Part shown: in pieces, positions 1 to 8,719 of the stretch
How positions within the stretch are numbered: the first letter of the stretch is position 1
Layout: every line of letters begins with the position of its first letter
Made by a program: the position numbers and the translations under genes
Source of the DNA: Vibrio halioticoli NBRC 102217
GTDB taxonomy: Bacteria; Pseudomonadota; Gammaproteobacteria; Enterobacterales; Vibrionaceae
Direction: 5' to 3'
Length of the DNA stretch: 64,000 nucleotides
Assembly: GCF_000496695.1 (NCBI RefSeq)
Contig: NZ_BAUJ01000014.1
Span: 1-64,000, forward strand
Notes under the pieces: generated by a model
What the model was told of the DNA's origin: nothing
What the model saw: only the letters and a program-made list of their open reading frames with translations
The model's database searches: none

Positions 1-94
1 TGCCTTGTTGTCGAGCATTTTTCTTGCGCTAGTTCTGAACACTTACTTAGTGTGATTGGTATGAGTTGACTCCGGCCTTCTTTTTTATGCACAT

Positions 95-123
95 AAAAAA
101 ACACCGCTCAAAAGAGCGGTGTT
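95..123 (-). terminator. GcvB intrinsic terminator
   Basis: The arms AACACCGCTC and GAGCGGTGTT form a perfect 10-bp stem with a 4-nt loop. On the minus strand it continues straight into a run of T. This is the typical 3' end of GcvB. Confidence 0.9.
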
Positions 124-271
124 AAAATGACAGACAAGTTCATTAAATAGGATGTGCTTTGGGGTATATCCAAAGCAGTGGTAGAGACTACCGTGCTCAA
201 AGTGAGCTCACAAACACAACATTGCGAGTCGGATCCATGCCAAAGGCATGCCGTTTAGACCCTATCGCTTG
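95..271 (-). ncRNA. gcvB: GcvB small regulatory RNA
   Basis: Read on the minus strand, the stretch upstream of gcvA has the hallmarks of GcvB. There is a G/U-rich single-stranded R1-like segment at 225-209 (GCAATGTTGTGTTTGTG), a 5' hairpin with CATGCC/GGCATG arms at 236-250, a conserved TGTCTGTCA block just before the terminator, and an intrinsic terminator at 123-95. GcvB is an Hfq-dependent sRNA that represses many amino-acid and peptide transporter mRNAs through R1, and it is activated by GcvA, encoded divergently here. The start is inferred from the promoter at 278-306; length is about 177 nt, somewhat shorter than the roughly 205 nt of E. coli. Family assignment is strong; exact ends are inferred. 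Confidence 0.9.
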
Positions 272-277
272 GGACGC

Positions 278-306
278 AATATAGATTTTCTCTGGCTGTT
301 GAGCAA
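278..306 (-). promoter_or_regulatory. gcvB promoter
   Basis: On the minus strand TTGCTC (306-301) and TATATT (283-278) lie 17 bp apart, a good sigma-70 arrangement. It sets the GcvB start near 271. The gcvA promoter overlaps or abuts this region, so GcvA sites are expected between 280 and 350, but I could not define them. Confidence 0.7.
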
Positions 307-315
307 CGGACAATT

Positions 316-321
316 TATAAT
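316..321 (+). promoter_or_regulatory. probable gcvA -10 element
   Basis: A perfect TATAAT lies 38 bp before the gcvA start codon. The matching -35 (around TGGCTG, 293-298) is poor, which fits an autoregulated LysR-type promoter. It is divergent from, and partly overlaps, the gcvB promoter. Confidence 0.45.
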
Positions 322-358
322 GTTTCACATAAGAAAAACTAATGCTAGATAAGAGTGA

Positions 359-1270
359 ATGGCAAGACGATTACCCCCATTAAAATCATTGAAGGTTTTT
401 GAAGCAGCCGCAAGGCATTTAAGCTTTACTCGCGCGGCTGAAGAACTGTTTGTTACGCAAGCTGCGGTGAGCCATCAGGTCAAAGCACTGGAAGAGTTTT
501 TAGGCTTAAAACTGTTTAGAAGACGCAATCGCTCCTTGTTACTCACAGAGGAAGGACAGAGCTACTTCTTAGATATTAAAGATATCTTCACTTCATTATC
601 TGAGGCGACCGATAAAGTATTGGAGCGCAGTGAGAAAGGTTCTTTGACTATTAGCTTGCAACCGAGTTTTGCGATTCAATGGTTGGTGCCTAGATTAGCG
701 GATTTTAATGCTCAAGAGCCCGATATTGATGTGCGTATCAAAGCGGTAGATATGGACGAAGGTTCATTAACTGACGATGTTGATGTAGCTATCTATTATG
801 GCCGGGGTAACTGGCCTGGCTTGCGTGCCGATAAGCTTTATCAAGAGTATTTGGTTCCTGTGTGTGCGCCTAGTTTATTGGATGGCAATAAGCCATTGAA
901 TTCATTGAGCGATCTTAGCTCGCATATTCTGTTGCATGATACGTCACGTAAAGATTGGAAGCAGTTTGTCAAAGAGCATCAGTTAAATACGATTAACGTT
1001 AACTACGGGCCTATTTTTAGTCATTCAACTATGGTGCTGCAAGCCGCTGTACATGGGCAAGGCATTGCTCTAGGAAATAACGTATTAGCGCAACCAGATA
1101 TTGAAGCAGGACGATTAGTCAGCCCGTTTGATGAGGTCTTAGTCAGTAAAAATGCGTTTTACGTTGTTTGCCACGAGAAGCAAGCTGACGTGGGACGTAT
1201 TGCGACATTTAGAGATTGGATGCTAAGTATTGCGGCCAGTGAAGGCGATCCTTCTATTGGTCAACACTAA
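359..1270 (+). CDS. gcvA: GcvA, LysR-type regulator of glycine cleavage and GcvB
   Basis: GcvA is a LysR-type regulator that activates the glycine cleavage operon gcvTHP in the presence of glycine and activates the sRNA GcvB. The 303-residue product is near-colinear with the 305-residue E. coli protein. The N-terminal winged helix-turn-helix covers about residues 21-45 ([20 protein letters not shown]), and the rest is the periplasmic-binding-like effector domain, with the characteristic [11 protein letters not shown] segment. The gene is divergent from gcvB, as in other gammaproteobacteria. The start at 359 gives the family N-terminus (RRLPPL); its ribosome binding site is weak. Confidence 0.95.
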   Translation: MARRLPPLKSLKVFEAAARHLSFTRAAEELFVTQAAVSHQVKALEEFLGLKLFRRRNRSLLLTEEGQSYFLDIKDIFTSLSEATDKVLERSEKGSLTISLQPSFAIQWLVPRLADFNAQEPDIDVRIKAVDMDEGSLTDDVDVAIYYGRGNWPGLRADKLYQEYLVPVCAPSLLDGNKPLNSLSDLSSHILLHDTSRKDWKQFVKEHQLNTINVNYGPIFSHSTMVLQAAVHGQGIALGNNVLAQPDIEAGRLVSPFDEVLVSKNAFYVVCHEKQADVGRIATFRDWMLSIAASEGDPSIGQH

Positions 1271-1314
1271 TTTATTTTGACGCAATTGCGTCGCGCGCTG
1301 AAGAAATTCAGCGC

Positions 1315-2421
1315 ATGAAAACGAGGTTTAACTTGAAACAGGTTATTTTGTATTGTCGCGCTGGCTTTGAAAAAGATTGTGCTGGTGAGATTCAAGATAA
1401 GGCAAACAACATCGAAGTGTTTGGCTTTCCACGTGTAAAACGTAACAGTGGTTATGTTTTATTTGAATGTTATACAGAAGGCGATGCCAACCGTCTGGTT
1501 CGTGAAATTGATTTTAAAACATTAATTTTTGCTCGCCAAATGTTTGCTGTGGCAGCAAGTCTAGAAGATTTGCCGGTATCTGATCGTATTACGCCAATTT
1601 TAGAGGCACTGTCTGAGCAAGAAGCCGTTCCTACTTGTGGTGATTTGCGTATCGAAACACCTGATACCAATGAAGCAAAAGAGCTATTGAAGTTCTGTCG
1701 TAAGTTTACTGTGCCATTGCGTCAAGCGATGCGCGGTAAAGGGCTTCTGTATAAAAAAGACAATTTGAATAAGCCTGTCATGCACTTGTGCTTTGTTGAA
1801 CCGGGTAAGTGTTATGTTGGATACTCTTACCCAAGTAACAACTCTCAGTTCTTCATGGGTATTCCTCGCTTGAAGTTCCCTGCAGATGCGCCAAGTCGCT
1901 CTACTTTGAAACTTGAAGAAGCCTTTCATGTCTTTATTCCTCGTAATGAATGGGATGAAAGATTGGCTTCAGGCATGTGGGCTGTCGATTTGGGTGCTTG
2001 TCCTGGCGGTTGGACCTATCAGCTTGTGAAGCGCTCTATGTTTGTCCACGCCATTGATAATGGCATGATGGCGCAAAGCTTAATGGATACCGGTCAGGTG
2101 AAACACCATCAAGCGGATGGCTTCAAGTTTGAACCACCACGTAAGAATGTCACTTGGCTGGTGTGTGACATGATTGAAAAACCGTCTCGCGTCGCACAAT
2201 TAATGGGTGAGTGGATCATTCAAGGTTGGTGTAAAGAAGCAATCTTCAACTTAAAACTGCCAATGAAAGGCCGTTATGATGAAGTATTGGGTGATATTGA
2301 AAACTTGAAAGTGTTCTTAAAAGAAAATGGCATCAAGTTTACCCTACAAGCTAAGCATCTTTACCATGACCGTGAAGAGATCACGGTACATGTGCAATCG
2401 CATACCAATTTAGGTTGGTAA
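1315..2421 (+). CDS. rlmM: RlmM, 23S rRNA 2'-O-ribose methyltransferase (C2498)
   Basis: RlmM (YgdE) methylates the ribose of C2498 in 23S rRNA using S-adenosylmethionine. The 368-residue protein matches the 366-residue family length. It has an N-terminal THUMP-type RNA-binding region and a C-terminal Rossmann methyltransferase domain with the AdoMet loop [11 protein letters not shown] at residues 224-234. A candidate KDKE catalytic tetrad is present: lysine in STLKLEE, aspartate in LVCDMIEKP, lysine in NLKLPMKG and glutamate in DREEITVHV. It follows gcvA on the same strand after 44 bp. A TTG at 1333 is an alternative start that would fit the E. coli N-terminus about as well. Confidence 0.94.
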   Translation: MKTRFNLKQVILYCRAGFEKDCAGEIQDKANNIEVFGFPRVKRNSGYVLFECYTEGDANRLVREIDFKTLIFARQMFAVAASLEDLPVSDRITPILEALSEQEAVPTCGDLRIETPDTNEAKELLKFCRKFTVPLRQAMRGKGLLYKKDNLNKPVMHLCFVEPGKCYVGYSYPSNNSQFFMGIPRLKFPADAPSRSTLKLEEAFHVFIPRNEWDERLASGMWAVDLGACPGGWTYQLVKRSMFVHAIDNGMMAQSLMDTGQVKHHQADGFKFEPPRKNVTWLVCDMIEKPSRVAQLMGEWIIQGWCKEAIFNLKLPMKGRYDEVLGDIENLKVFLKENGIKFTLQAKHLYHDREEITVHVQSHTNLGW

Positions 2422-2445
2422 TCGATTTAGCGCTATAAACGATAA

Positions 2446-2484
2446 AATCGTAGACCTGCTGTATGGGCAGTGTCTACGGTTTAG
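2446..2484. terminator. probable terminator between convergent rlmM and xni
   Basis: CGTAGAC (2449-2455) pairs with GTCTACG (2472-2478), extended by CTGC/GCAG inside with a one-base bulge. The hairpin lies between the convergent genes and overlaps the last codons of xni. Its T-run is short (GGTTTA), so efficiency is uncertain. Confidence 0.5.
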
Positions 2485-3244
2485 TCCAGCGTAAATCTTG
2501 TAAGTTAAAGCCTAGCTCTAGGTCTGTTTTCAACGATGCCAATTCTCGGCATAACAGCGCATGCTGTTCATTTCCTGCTATTTTCTTTTTGTACTTTTCT
2601 GGCAGTTCGTCATCCGCAAAGGCTTGCTCTAAGGTCTCGTGATTGGCCAAAATTTCCCGCGCTGCTTTAGGTCCAACGCCAGCAATACCACTTAAACCTG
2701 TACCACTTATCCCAGTCAGTCCCCAATAATCACTTAACTGTGCCACCTTAACCGCAAACTCTTTTTCGACAAAAGCTTGATCAAGCCAGCGGTGCTGGAA
2801 GTAATCGCGGATGCGTAGTGAAGGGGATAGCAGTTGGCAATAGCCTTTATCGGTAGAAATAATGGTGACTTGATGTTGTTGGTTTTCCACTTTAACCGCT
2901 AGGGTTGCGACTAAGTCGTCAGCTTCATCACCATCGGAGAGCAAAGAGTCAATTCCCAACTCCCACCACGCTTGTTGAATAGCATCTAAGCCTAAAGCCA
3001 GTGGCTCTGGCATAGGTTTGCGATTTTGTTTATATTCAGGAAAGCGCTCTTCTCGCCAGCCACGCACCTGCTGGTGGTGATCAAATACTGCGATGATATG
3101 CGTTGGCTCTGTTTCACTTAGGATGCGTTTGAGCGTGCGAGAGGTGGTGTCTATTGTCCGTTGGATATCCGTTTCATCAGGCTGGGCTGAGTGTACTCTG
3201 CGAATGAGGTTCAGTGCATCAATGATAACCAGGTGTATAGACAT
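2474..3244 (-). CDS. xni: Xni (ExoIX), flap endonuclease-like protein
   Basis: Xni (YgdG) belongs to the 5'-3' exonuclease/flap endonuclease family related to the N-terminal domain of DNA polymerase I. It acts on flapped DNA structures. The 256-residue protein matches the family (about 251 in E. coli). Visible features are the N-terminal metal aspartate (IIDALNLI), the acidic cluster GDEADDLVATL, the TDKGYCQL segment and the helix-hairpin-helix-like region GISGTGLSGIAGVGPKAA. It lies 82 bp downstream of ppnN on the same strand, as in related genomes, and converges on rlmM. Confidence 0.93.
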   Translation of the reverse strand: MSIHLVIIDALNLIRRVHSAQPDETDIQRTIDTTSRTLKRILSETEPTHIIAVFDHHQQVRGWREERFPEYKQNRKPMPEPLALGLDAIQQAWWELGIDSLLSDGDEADDLVATLAVKVENQQHQVTIISTDKGYCQLLSPSLRIRDYFQHRWLDQAFVEKEFAVKVAQLSDYWGLTGISGTGLSGIAGVGPKAAREILANHETLEQAFADDELPEKYKKKIAGNEQHALLCRELASLKTDLELGFNLQDLRWTKP

Positions 3245-3326
3245 AAAATCAGTAAAAAAATAGGGCCGTAGCCCTATTGTATCGAAAACTGCCTTAACTG
3301 TTTAATGTTAAATAACAGATAAGGGG

Positions 3327-4688
3327 TTAGTCTGAGGTTTGCACTTTATAACAAGGCGTATACGTTGACCCCGGCAATTTCATGCGCTGCTGTTTGACAA
3401 AATCACCAAGCAAAGTATCCATTTTCTTCATGAGCTCTTTATCGCCATCGATAATGAACGGTCCTTTTTTCTCAATCTCTAGGATGCCTTCTGCTTTAAC
3501 GTTGCCCGCAACAATGCCAGAAAAGGCTTTGCGTAGATTAGCCGCTAGCTTTTCTGGCGCTTGCTCCATATGCAGATCGAGGTTGTGCATGTTTTCATGA
3601 GTCGGATCAAAAGGCATTTGAAACTCAGGCTCAATGTATAAAGACCAGTTGTAGCTGTAAGCGTCTTCGTTTTCTTTACGATGCTGTTTTACTTTTGGCA
3701 TGGCACTTTTCACGATGCGCGCTGCTTTTGCCGGATCATCAATGACAATCTCGTAATATTTTTGCGCTTCTTCACCTAAAGTATCGTGGATAAACTGATC
3801 AATAGAGCGGAAGTAGTCTTCACTCTCTTTAGGGCCCGTTAATACGATAGGCAGTGGCTGATCTCTGTTTTTAGGATGCATCATAATCCCTAACGCATAC
3901 AGCAACTCTTCGGCTGTGCCCGGGCCTCCGGGGAAAATCACTATGCCGTGCGCAATACGCACAAAGGCTTCCAGACGCTTTTCAATATCTGGCATAATGA
4001 TCAGCTGGTTTACGATTGGGTTTGGCGGCTCTGCGGCAATAATGGATGGCTCGGTTAAGCCAATATAACGAGTTTGTTTGTGTCTTTGCTTCGCATGACC
4101 AATGGCGGCGCCTTTCATTGGTCCTTCCATTGCCCCCGGCCCGCAACCGGTACAAATATCCAGCTCTCTTAAACCAAGCTCATGTCCGACAAGGCGAGTG
4201 TATTGATACTCAATTTCGTTGATCGAGTGCCCACCCCAGCACACAATTAGGTTGGGTTCGATACCGGGAATCAACACTTTGGCATTACGTAAGATGCCGA
4301 ATACCAAGTTGGTAACATGTACGGGGTTGGCAAGGTCTAAGCTGGTGTTTTGCGCCATATTCATGTGCACAAATACAATGTCACGTAGTACCGAAAATAA
4401 GTGCTCTTGAATCCCTTTGATGATGGTGCCATCGACAAAAGCTTCTTCTGGGGCATTGTTGAGCTCTAATTTAATGCCGCGCTCACGGCGCAATACATTG
4501 ACGTCAAATGATTGATATTGTTCTAGTAATTTTTTACTGTCGTCGGTGTGACTGCCAGAATTAAGCACCGCTAGAGTACAGTTTCGATACAGGGTATACA
4601 GTTCACTCGAGGCAGTTTTTTTGAGACGCTCAACTTCGAGTTGAGAAAGAAGATCCATACTTCCGACAGGGTTAATCGTTGTTATCAT
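3327..4688 (-). CDS. ppnN: PpnN, nucleotide 5'-monophosphate nucleosidase
   Basis: PpnN (YgdH, LOG family) cleaves the N-glycosidic bond of purine and pyrimidine nucleoside monophosphates, releasing base and ribose 5-phosphate. In E. coli it is allosterically controlled by (p)ppGpp. The 453-residue protein is colinear with the 454-residue E. coli enzyme: an N-terminal PpnN-specific domain, the LOG Rossmann core with [14 protein letters not shown] and the [12 protein letters not shown] motif, and the C-terminal extension. The start ATG at 4688 has an AGGAG sequence upstream and overlaps the stop of a short upstream ORF (ATGA). The leader is strongly structured. Confidence 0.95.
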   Translation of the reverse strand: MITTINPVGSMDLLSQLEVERLKKTASSELYTLYRNCTLAVLNSGSHTDDSKKLLEQYQSFDVNVLRRERGIKLELNNAPEEAFVDGTIIKGIQEHLFSVLRDIVFVHMNMAQNTSLDLANPVHVTNLVFGILRNAKVLIPGIEPNLIVCWGGHSINEIEYQYTRLVGHELGLRELDICTGCGPGAMEGPMKGAAIGHAKQRHKQTRYIGLTEPSIIAAEPPNPIVNQLIIMPDIEKRLEAFVRIAHGIVIFPGGPGTAEELLYALGIMMHPKNRDQPLPIVLTGPKESEDYFRSIDQFIHDTLGEEAQKYYEIVIDDPAKAARIVKSAMPKVKQHRKENEDAYSYNWSLYIEPEFQMPFDPTHENMHNLDLHMEQAPEKLAANLRKAFSGIVAGNVKAEGILEIEKKGPFIIDGDKELMKKMDTLLGDFVKQQRMKLPGSTYTPCYKVQTSD

Positions 4689-4705
4689 AACGGCTCCTTA
4701 TTCAT
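4685..4705 (-). CDS. putative 6-codon upstream ORF of ppnN
   Basis: On the minus strand ATG at 4705 opens a six-codon frame (MNKEPL) whose TGA overlaps the ppnN ATG in the sequence ATGA, an arrangement typical of translational coupling. An AGAGG Shine-Dalgarno-like sequence lies about 8 nt upstream and is inside the 3' arm of the leader hairpin. Too short to judge by coding statistics; real translation is an inference. Confidence 0.3.
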   Translation of the reverse strand: MNKEPL

Positions 4706-4708
4706 GGT

Positions 4709-4771
4709 ACTGACCTCTACCACATGACATTGTTTTATGTCGCATGATTCAGCAATGTCGTTTAGGTCAGT
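4709..4771 (-). promoter_or_regulatory. structured 5' leader of ppnN
   Basis: Two nested inverted repeats lie upstream of ppnN: ACTGACCT (4709-4716) with AGGTCAGT (4764-4771), and inside it GACATTG (4726-4732) with CAATGTC (4753-4759). A further small hairpin with GAGCTT/AAGCTC arms precedes it at 4774-4791. In the transcript the big hairpin would hide the Shine-Dalgarno of the short upstream ORF. It matches no riboswitch class I recognise. Confidence 0.5.
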
Positions 4772-4918
4772 GATGAGCTTGCAAAAAAGCTCCCAATTAA
4801 TACGCAGTAACATGGCCATTGGTTTCAAATGTTGACACGCAACCTAATCTTTATACTAGATACCTTACGCACAATAGCAATGATAAAAACTAATAGAATT
4901 AATAATTTAAGTTAATTC

Positions 4919-7225
4919 TTATTGGTCTTCACTTTGTTCATGCTTGGGTAATTCACTCAATACAGTGGCAAGATTTTCTTCTGAGCCTGACGTGTGCACC
5001 TTAATCATGCCCTTTTGAATAGCGTTAAGACTAGAGCGGCGCATGTCATCTTGGGCAAAGCAGGCCGCTGGCGCTAAAGGTATTGCCACAAAAGAGACCC
5101 ATTGGCTTTGCTGCTCGTATCGCACTAAGGTGTTGCTGATGTCTGAGGCGAGTAGCAACAGATCAATGAGATCTTCATCATTGATAGCGGTATAGGCGCG
5201 CGGTAAAAACGGGTAGTCGGCAAGACTAAGACTAAATAGTCGATTGACCGCAAAGTCTGTTTCAAAGCTATCAATAATATTTTTAAATTGCTCAAACAGT
5301 CGTTTAGGTTGGTGCAGTTTTTCGGGGTTCGGTTCAATATATAAAAATGAACGATCAGATAGGTGATACAGACGCGCTTCATCTGGAATCAAACTTGCAA
5401 TGTGCTCACCAAAGGCTTTTTCTTCGCTACGTCCCGCTTTATAACCATGCTTAGTGTAGATATCCGACAGCATAGGAATATCAATTAACGAGAACTTTAA
5501 CCGATCATTTAATGGTTCATCAATTAATTGTCCAAAACGCCATTGTTCGTAATTAGTGGTAGAGCGGTTTAAAGAATCAGGCAGTTTTCTACTTAACATT
5601 CGCATGTTTCTTAAACCCGAACGAGGGTGAGTATATAGCTCTTTGTTGAGTTCAGTGATCAACTTATGTTTACGATTTAATCGACGTGAATTGAATACAA
5701 ACAAGAAGAACAATACGATACAAGATACGGACAATGCCAGAGTCAGGGTCTTGGTTTGGCTGTAATCTGTGTTTAAGTTATTGAATTTGTTTACTTGATC
5801 TTGGTAGTGTAGCGATTGCTCGATAGAGGTAATTTGGTTCAGAAAACTCAGACTTAATTGCTCTTCCTTATCTTGAAGATTAAGCGCAGTAAGTCGATTG
5901 TATTCTTCGAGGTAATTTAACGAGTCTTTGGTGTTATTGGTAGACTTGGTGATCAAATGAAGCAGTGACAGCGTTTGCAACTGAATGTCACTGTTGTTGA
6001 GTGCTTTTGCTTGTTGCAAGGCATATTTAGCTTGATGTTCCGCTTCTTTGGGATGTTTTTGCAGAAAATCCAGTTTAGCGGTCAATAGTATCGCTTTAAC
6101 CTTTGGTACTTTGATATCTGTATATTCAAGAAGATCGGTGGCGCGATTGAGATAGCGTTTTGCTAAAGTGAAATTGTATAAATTTAGGTAAGTTTCAGTC
6201 AGTTTTAGTCGCAGATCGATGATTTTGCTGATGTCTTTCTCTGCCAGTTCTAGGTCCAATACGTTGAAGTAATGCACGAGCGCAAGGTTATAACGTCCTT
6301 GAATAAAATACACATCGGCCAGTTTTTGTAACACGGTGGCGAACATCGGAGATTGTTCATAGTGACCATAATAACTGGCTGCCTGAGAAAGATGCTCTTG
6401 GGCTTTATCATAAATTTGGCATTGTAAATACAGATCGGCCAACAGGTGGTTAGCGCGTGCGATATATTGTGCATCATCTTTGCCAATAGCGACCCAGTAG
6501 CTTTCTATTAGCTCTTTTAACGCCAAGTTAAAATGGTGTGCTTTCAGATAGTGTTTGCCTAAGCGCAAGCTTGCTTCTAGGCCGTCTTCATAAGTGCCAT
6601 AGTTTTGCGCATAGTCCTTAGCAAAAAGATAGCTGGCCTCTGCTTGTTCGTTTTTCCCGGAATCTGAGTATATTTTTGCATGAGCAAGGCTTAGCCAATA
6701 CTCCAGTCGCAGTTTGTCTTCATGCTTAATATGTAAAGTATTTAGCTTTTCCTCAATCTTGTTTAATGGCGCTTCAACTTTGCGAAAATCTCTCGTCATT
6801 TTCCATAATAGGCTGACACGCAATATTTTCGACTCAATTTCAGGAACGAATAAATGCTTGGTCATTGCAATAGAGATGCTTTTATCCAAACTGGCCAAAG
6901 AAGAGCGGTAATTACCTAGAATATAATCCGCCATACCGATGGTTTGATAGGCATGAATTTGATTACTGGCTTTGGCCAACGGGGTGACTTTTCGTTGCAC
7001 GCCATTGGTGGAGTAGTTTTCTTCATAGTTAGGACTATTTTGATCACTCAGGAACCTCATTGCTTTATTTTTTGATTGCAAAGGGGTGACTTTCACCAGT
7101 CGTCGAGCATCGAGTAGAGTCTTTGGTGTATAAACGCTGGATTCATGTGCTGTGACAGGGATCGAAAACGAAAATAACGCAAAAACAACTAATGCAAACG
7201 GAACGAACCTGAGTGAACGAAGCAT
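4919..7225 (-). CDS. TPR membrane protein with degenerate GGDEF domain
   Basis: 768 residues. A signal peptide (about 1-26) is followed by a long periplasmic region of TPR-like helical repeats (about 90-420), one transmembrane helix (about 492-513) and a cytoplasmic domain of about 190 residues that follows the GGDEF fold. The usual TGLxNRR becomes SGLRNMRML, the GGDEF signature is replaced by SDRSF (623-627), and no RxxD inhibitory site is present at the expected distance. It therefore should not make cyclic di-GMP. The layout and its place next to queF resemble V. cholerae CdgG, a degenerate GGDEF protein affecting rugosity and biofilm; orthology is likely but from memory. It begins 3 nt after queF ends, so the two are probably co-transcribed. 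Confidence 0.8.
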   Translation of the reverse strand: MLRSLRFVPFALVVFALFSFSIPVTAHESSVYTPKTLLDARRLVKVTPLQSKNKAMRFLSDQNSPNYEENYSTNGVQRKVTPLAKASNQIHAYQTIGMADYILGNYRSSLASLDKSISIAMTKHLFVPEIESKILRVSLLWKMTRDFRKVEAPLNKIEEKLNTLHIKHEDKLRLEYWLSLAHAKIYSDSGKNEQAEASYLFAKDYAQNYGTYEDGLEASLRLGKHYLKAHHFNLALKELIESYWVAIGKDDAQYIARANHLLADLYLQCQIYDKAQEHLSQAASYYGHYEQSPMFATVLQKLADVYFIQGRYNLALVHYFNVLDLELAEKDISKIIDLRLKLTETYLNLYNFTLAKRYLNRATDLLEYTDIKVPKVKAILLTAKLDFLQKHPKEAEHQAKYALQQAKALNNSDIQLQTLSLLHLITKSTNNTKDSLNYLEEYNRLTALNLQDKEEQLSLSFLNQITSIEQSLHYQDQVNKFNNLNTDYSQTKTLTLALSVSCIVLFFLFVFNSRRLNRKHKLITELNKELYTHPRSGLRNMRMLSRKLPDSLNRSTTNYEQWRFGQLIDEPLNDRLKFSLIDIPMLSDIYTKHGYKAGRSEEKAFGEHIASLIPDEARLYHLSDRSFLYIEPNPEKLHQPKRLFEQFKNIIDSFETDFAVNRLFSLSLADYPFLPRAYTAINDEDLIDLLLLASDISNTLVRYEQQSQWVSFVAIPLAPAACFAQDDMRRSSLNAIQKGMIKVHTSGSEENLATVLSELPKHEQSEDQ

Positions 7226-7228
7226 GTG

Positions 7229-8083
7229 TTATTGCCTCGCCAAGCGTAAAGTGCTGTCAGGTAAAGAATCTGGATTATGCAAACTGGTACGGAAAGGATT
7301 GATATCTAAGCCTCCACGACGGGTATAGCGAGCATAAACAGACAGTTCTTCAGGCTGGCACAACAGCATAATGTCCGTGAAAATACGTTCAACACACTGT
7401 TCGTGAAATTCGTTATGTTCTCTGAAAGAAACAATGTAACGCAGCAGCGCTTCGCGGTTGATTTTTTTACCGGTATAGCGAATTTCAACGCTACCCCAAT
7501 CTGGTTGGTTAGTAATCAGGCAGTTAGATTTAAGAAGGTTGCTGTGTAAAGTTTCAGTGACTAACTCGTCGCTTACGCTGTCTTTTAAATAATCGGCATT
7601 AAATTCATAAGCTGTGATAGTAATGTCTTGCTCATCAATACAAGAGCCTTGCATATCGACAATGGGTTGTTGATTAAAATCTTGTACTTTACTCAGCGAG
7701 ACAGAAACTTCCCCACCGGCACATGCAGACAGGTCTTTGACAAGTAAGGCTTGTACTTTATCCCAATCGGAAAATTGGGTTTGGTTGTAGCTATTGAGAT
7801 AGAGCTTAAAAGATTTGGATTCAATGAGGTTTGGCGTGTTTGCCGGAATCACCACATGTCCAACAGCTACTTGCGGTAAGCCATTGTTATTTAACCAAGA
7901 CAGTTCGTAAAGAGTCCAAATATCTTGCCCTTTGAACGGCAGTGTATCGCCAAGCTTCAGGTCATCTCGGTTCAAACTTCTTGGTACGGCTTGCAATAGT
8001 TTAGGGTCATAGGACGACGAATATTGCGTTTTTTGTCCAAGCGTTAGGCCGGCGAGTTCTTTTGCGTCTGAATATTTGCTCAT
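7229..8083 (-). CDS. queF: QueF, NADPH-dependent 7-cyano-7-deazaguanine reductase
   Basis: QueF reduces the nitrile of preQ0 to the aminomethyl group of preQ1, with NADPH, in queuosine biosynthesis for tRNA. The 284-residue length is that of the two-domain 'YqcD' type (E. coli 282). The QueF motif region [15 protein letters not shown] and the catalytic cysteine in the [14 protein letters not shown] segment are present, as is the C-terminal EQCVERIF stretch. It is divergent from syd with a gap of only 86 bp. No preQ1 riboswitch fits in that gap. Confidence 0.95.
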   Translation of the reverse strand: MSKYSDAKELAGLTLGQKTQYSSSYDPKLLQAVPRSLNRDDLKLGDTLPFKGQDIWTLYELSWLNNNGLPQVAVGHVVIPANTPNLIESKSFKLYLNSYNQTQFSDWDKVQALLVKDLSACAGGEVSVSLSKVQDFNQQPIVDMQGSCIDEQDITITAYEFNADYLKDSVSDELVTETLHSNLLKSNCLITNQPDWGSVEIRYTGKKINREALLRYIVSFREHNEFHEQCVERIFTDIMLLCQPEELSVYARYTRRGGLDINPFRTSLHNPDSLPDSTLRLARQ

Positions 8084-8169
8084 TTTACACTGCGTTATAG
8101 AGTAGAATGTTGGGAATTTTACTGAATAGATACTTAGATGTCATCAACGGAACGCTTGTAGGGTTACTT

Positions 8170-8718
8170 ATGTCAAATTCAATCGCTAGTGCACTTAGCT
8201 CAATTCATCAACAATATCTAAAAACGTTTGAGCAAGAGCACGGTACTTTGCCCGCTAGTGCTGAGTTAGTCGGGGTAGCTTCTCCTTGTATTGAAGAAAC
8301 AAAATCAGGGGAAGTGGTGTACTGGAAACCCGTACTGCGAGACCCGCAAGCCGACCTTAGTAATGTAGAGCAGGGCATTGAGTTGCTGCTTCATCCAAGT
8401 ATTGCTGAATTTTATGGCAGTTACTACAGCGCCGATCTTGAAATGAGTTGGCAAGGTAAACCTTTGACGCTGCTGCAAGTGTGGAGTGATGAAGATTATG
8501 TGCGTCTGCAAGAAAATATTTTGGGGCATTTAGTCACTCAGCGCCGCTTGAAAATTAAGCCGACGGTCTTTATTGCCGCTATTGATTCCGATCTGGATGT
8601 TATCTCTATCTGTAACCTGAGCGGGAATGTGGTTTTGGAAACGTTAGGTACTAGCAAACGAGAAGTGCTGGCTGACAATCTTGTAGAGTTTTTGTCAGCA
8701 TTGGACGTAGAGGTTTAG
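8170..8718 (+). CDS. syd: Syd, SecY-interacting protein
   Basis: Syd is a small peripheral membrane protein that binds SecY and may check correct assembly of the SecYEG translocon. From the ATG at 8170 the product has 182 residues, against 181 in E. coli. Conserved blocks are GVASPCIEE, VYWKPV, LLQVWSDEDYVRLQENI and GHLVTQRRLK. The frame is open further upstream to 8107, but that extension ([10 protein letters not shown]...) has no counterpart in the family, so I place the start at 8170. A one-base gap to the next gene suggests coupling. Confidence 0.92.
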   Translation: MSNSIASALSSIHQQYLKTFEQEHGTLPASAELVGVASPCIEETKSGEVVYWKPVLRDPQADLSNVEQGIELLLHPSIAEFYGSYYSADLEMSWQGKPLTLLQVWSDEDYVRLQENILGHLVTQRRLKIKPTVFIAAIDSDLDVISICNLSGNVVLETLGTSKREVLADNLVEFLSALDVEV

Positions 8719-8719
8719 T

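Noticed and set aside
8084..8106. preQ1 riboswitch before queF
   Set aside because: The room between queF and the divergent syd is small, and I see no preQ1 aptamer pattern there.
8107..8169. N-terminal extension of Syd from ATG at 8107
   Set aside because: The 21 extra residues are absent from the family, and the ATG at 8170 gives the normal length.
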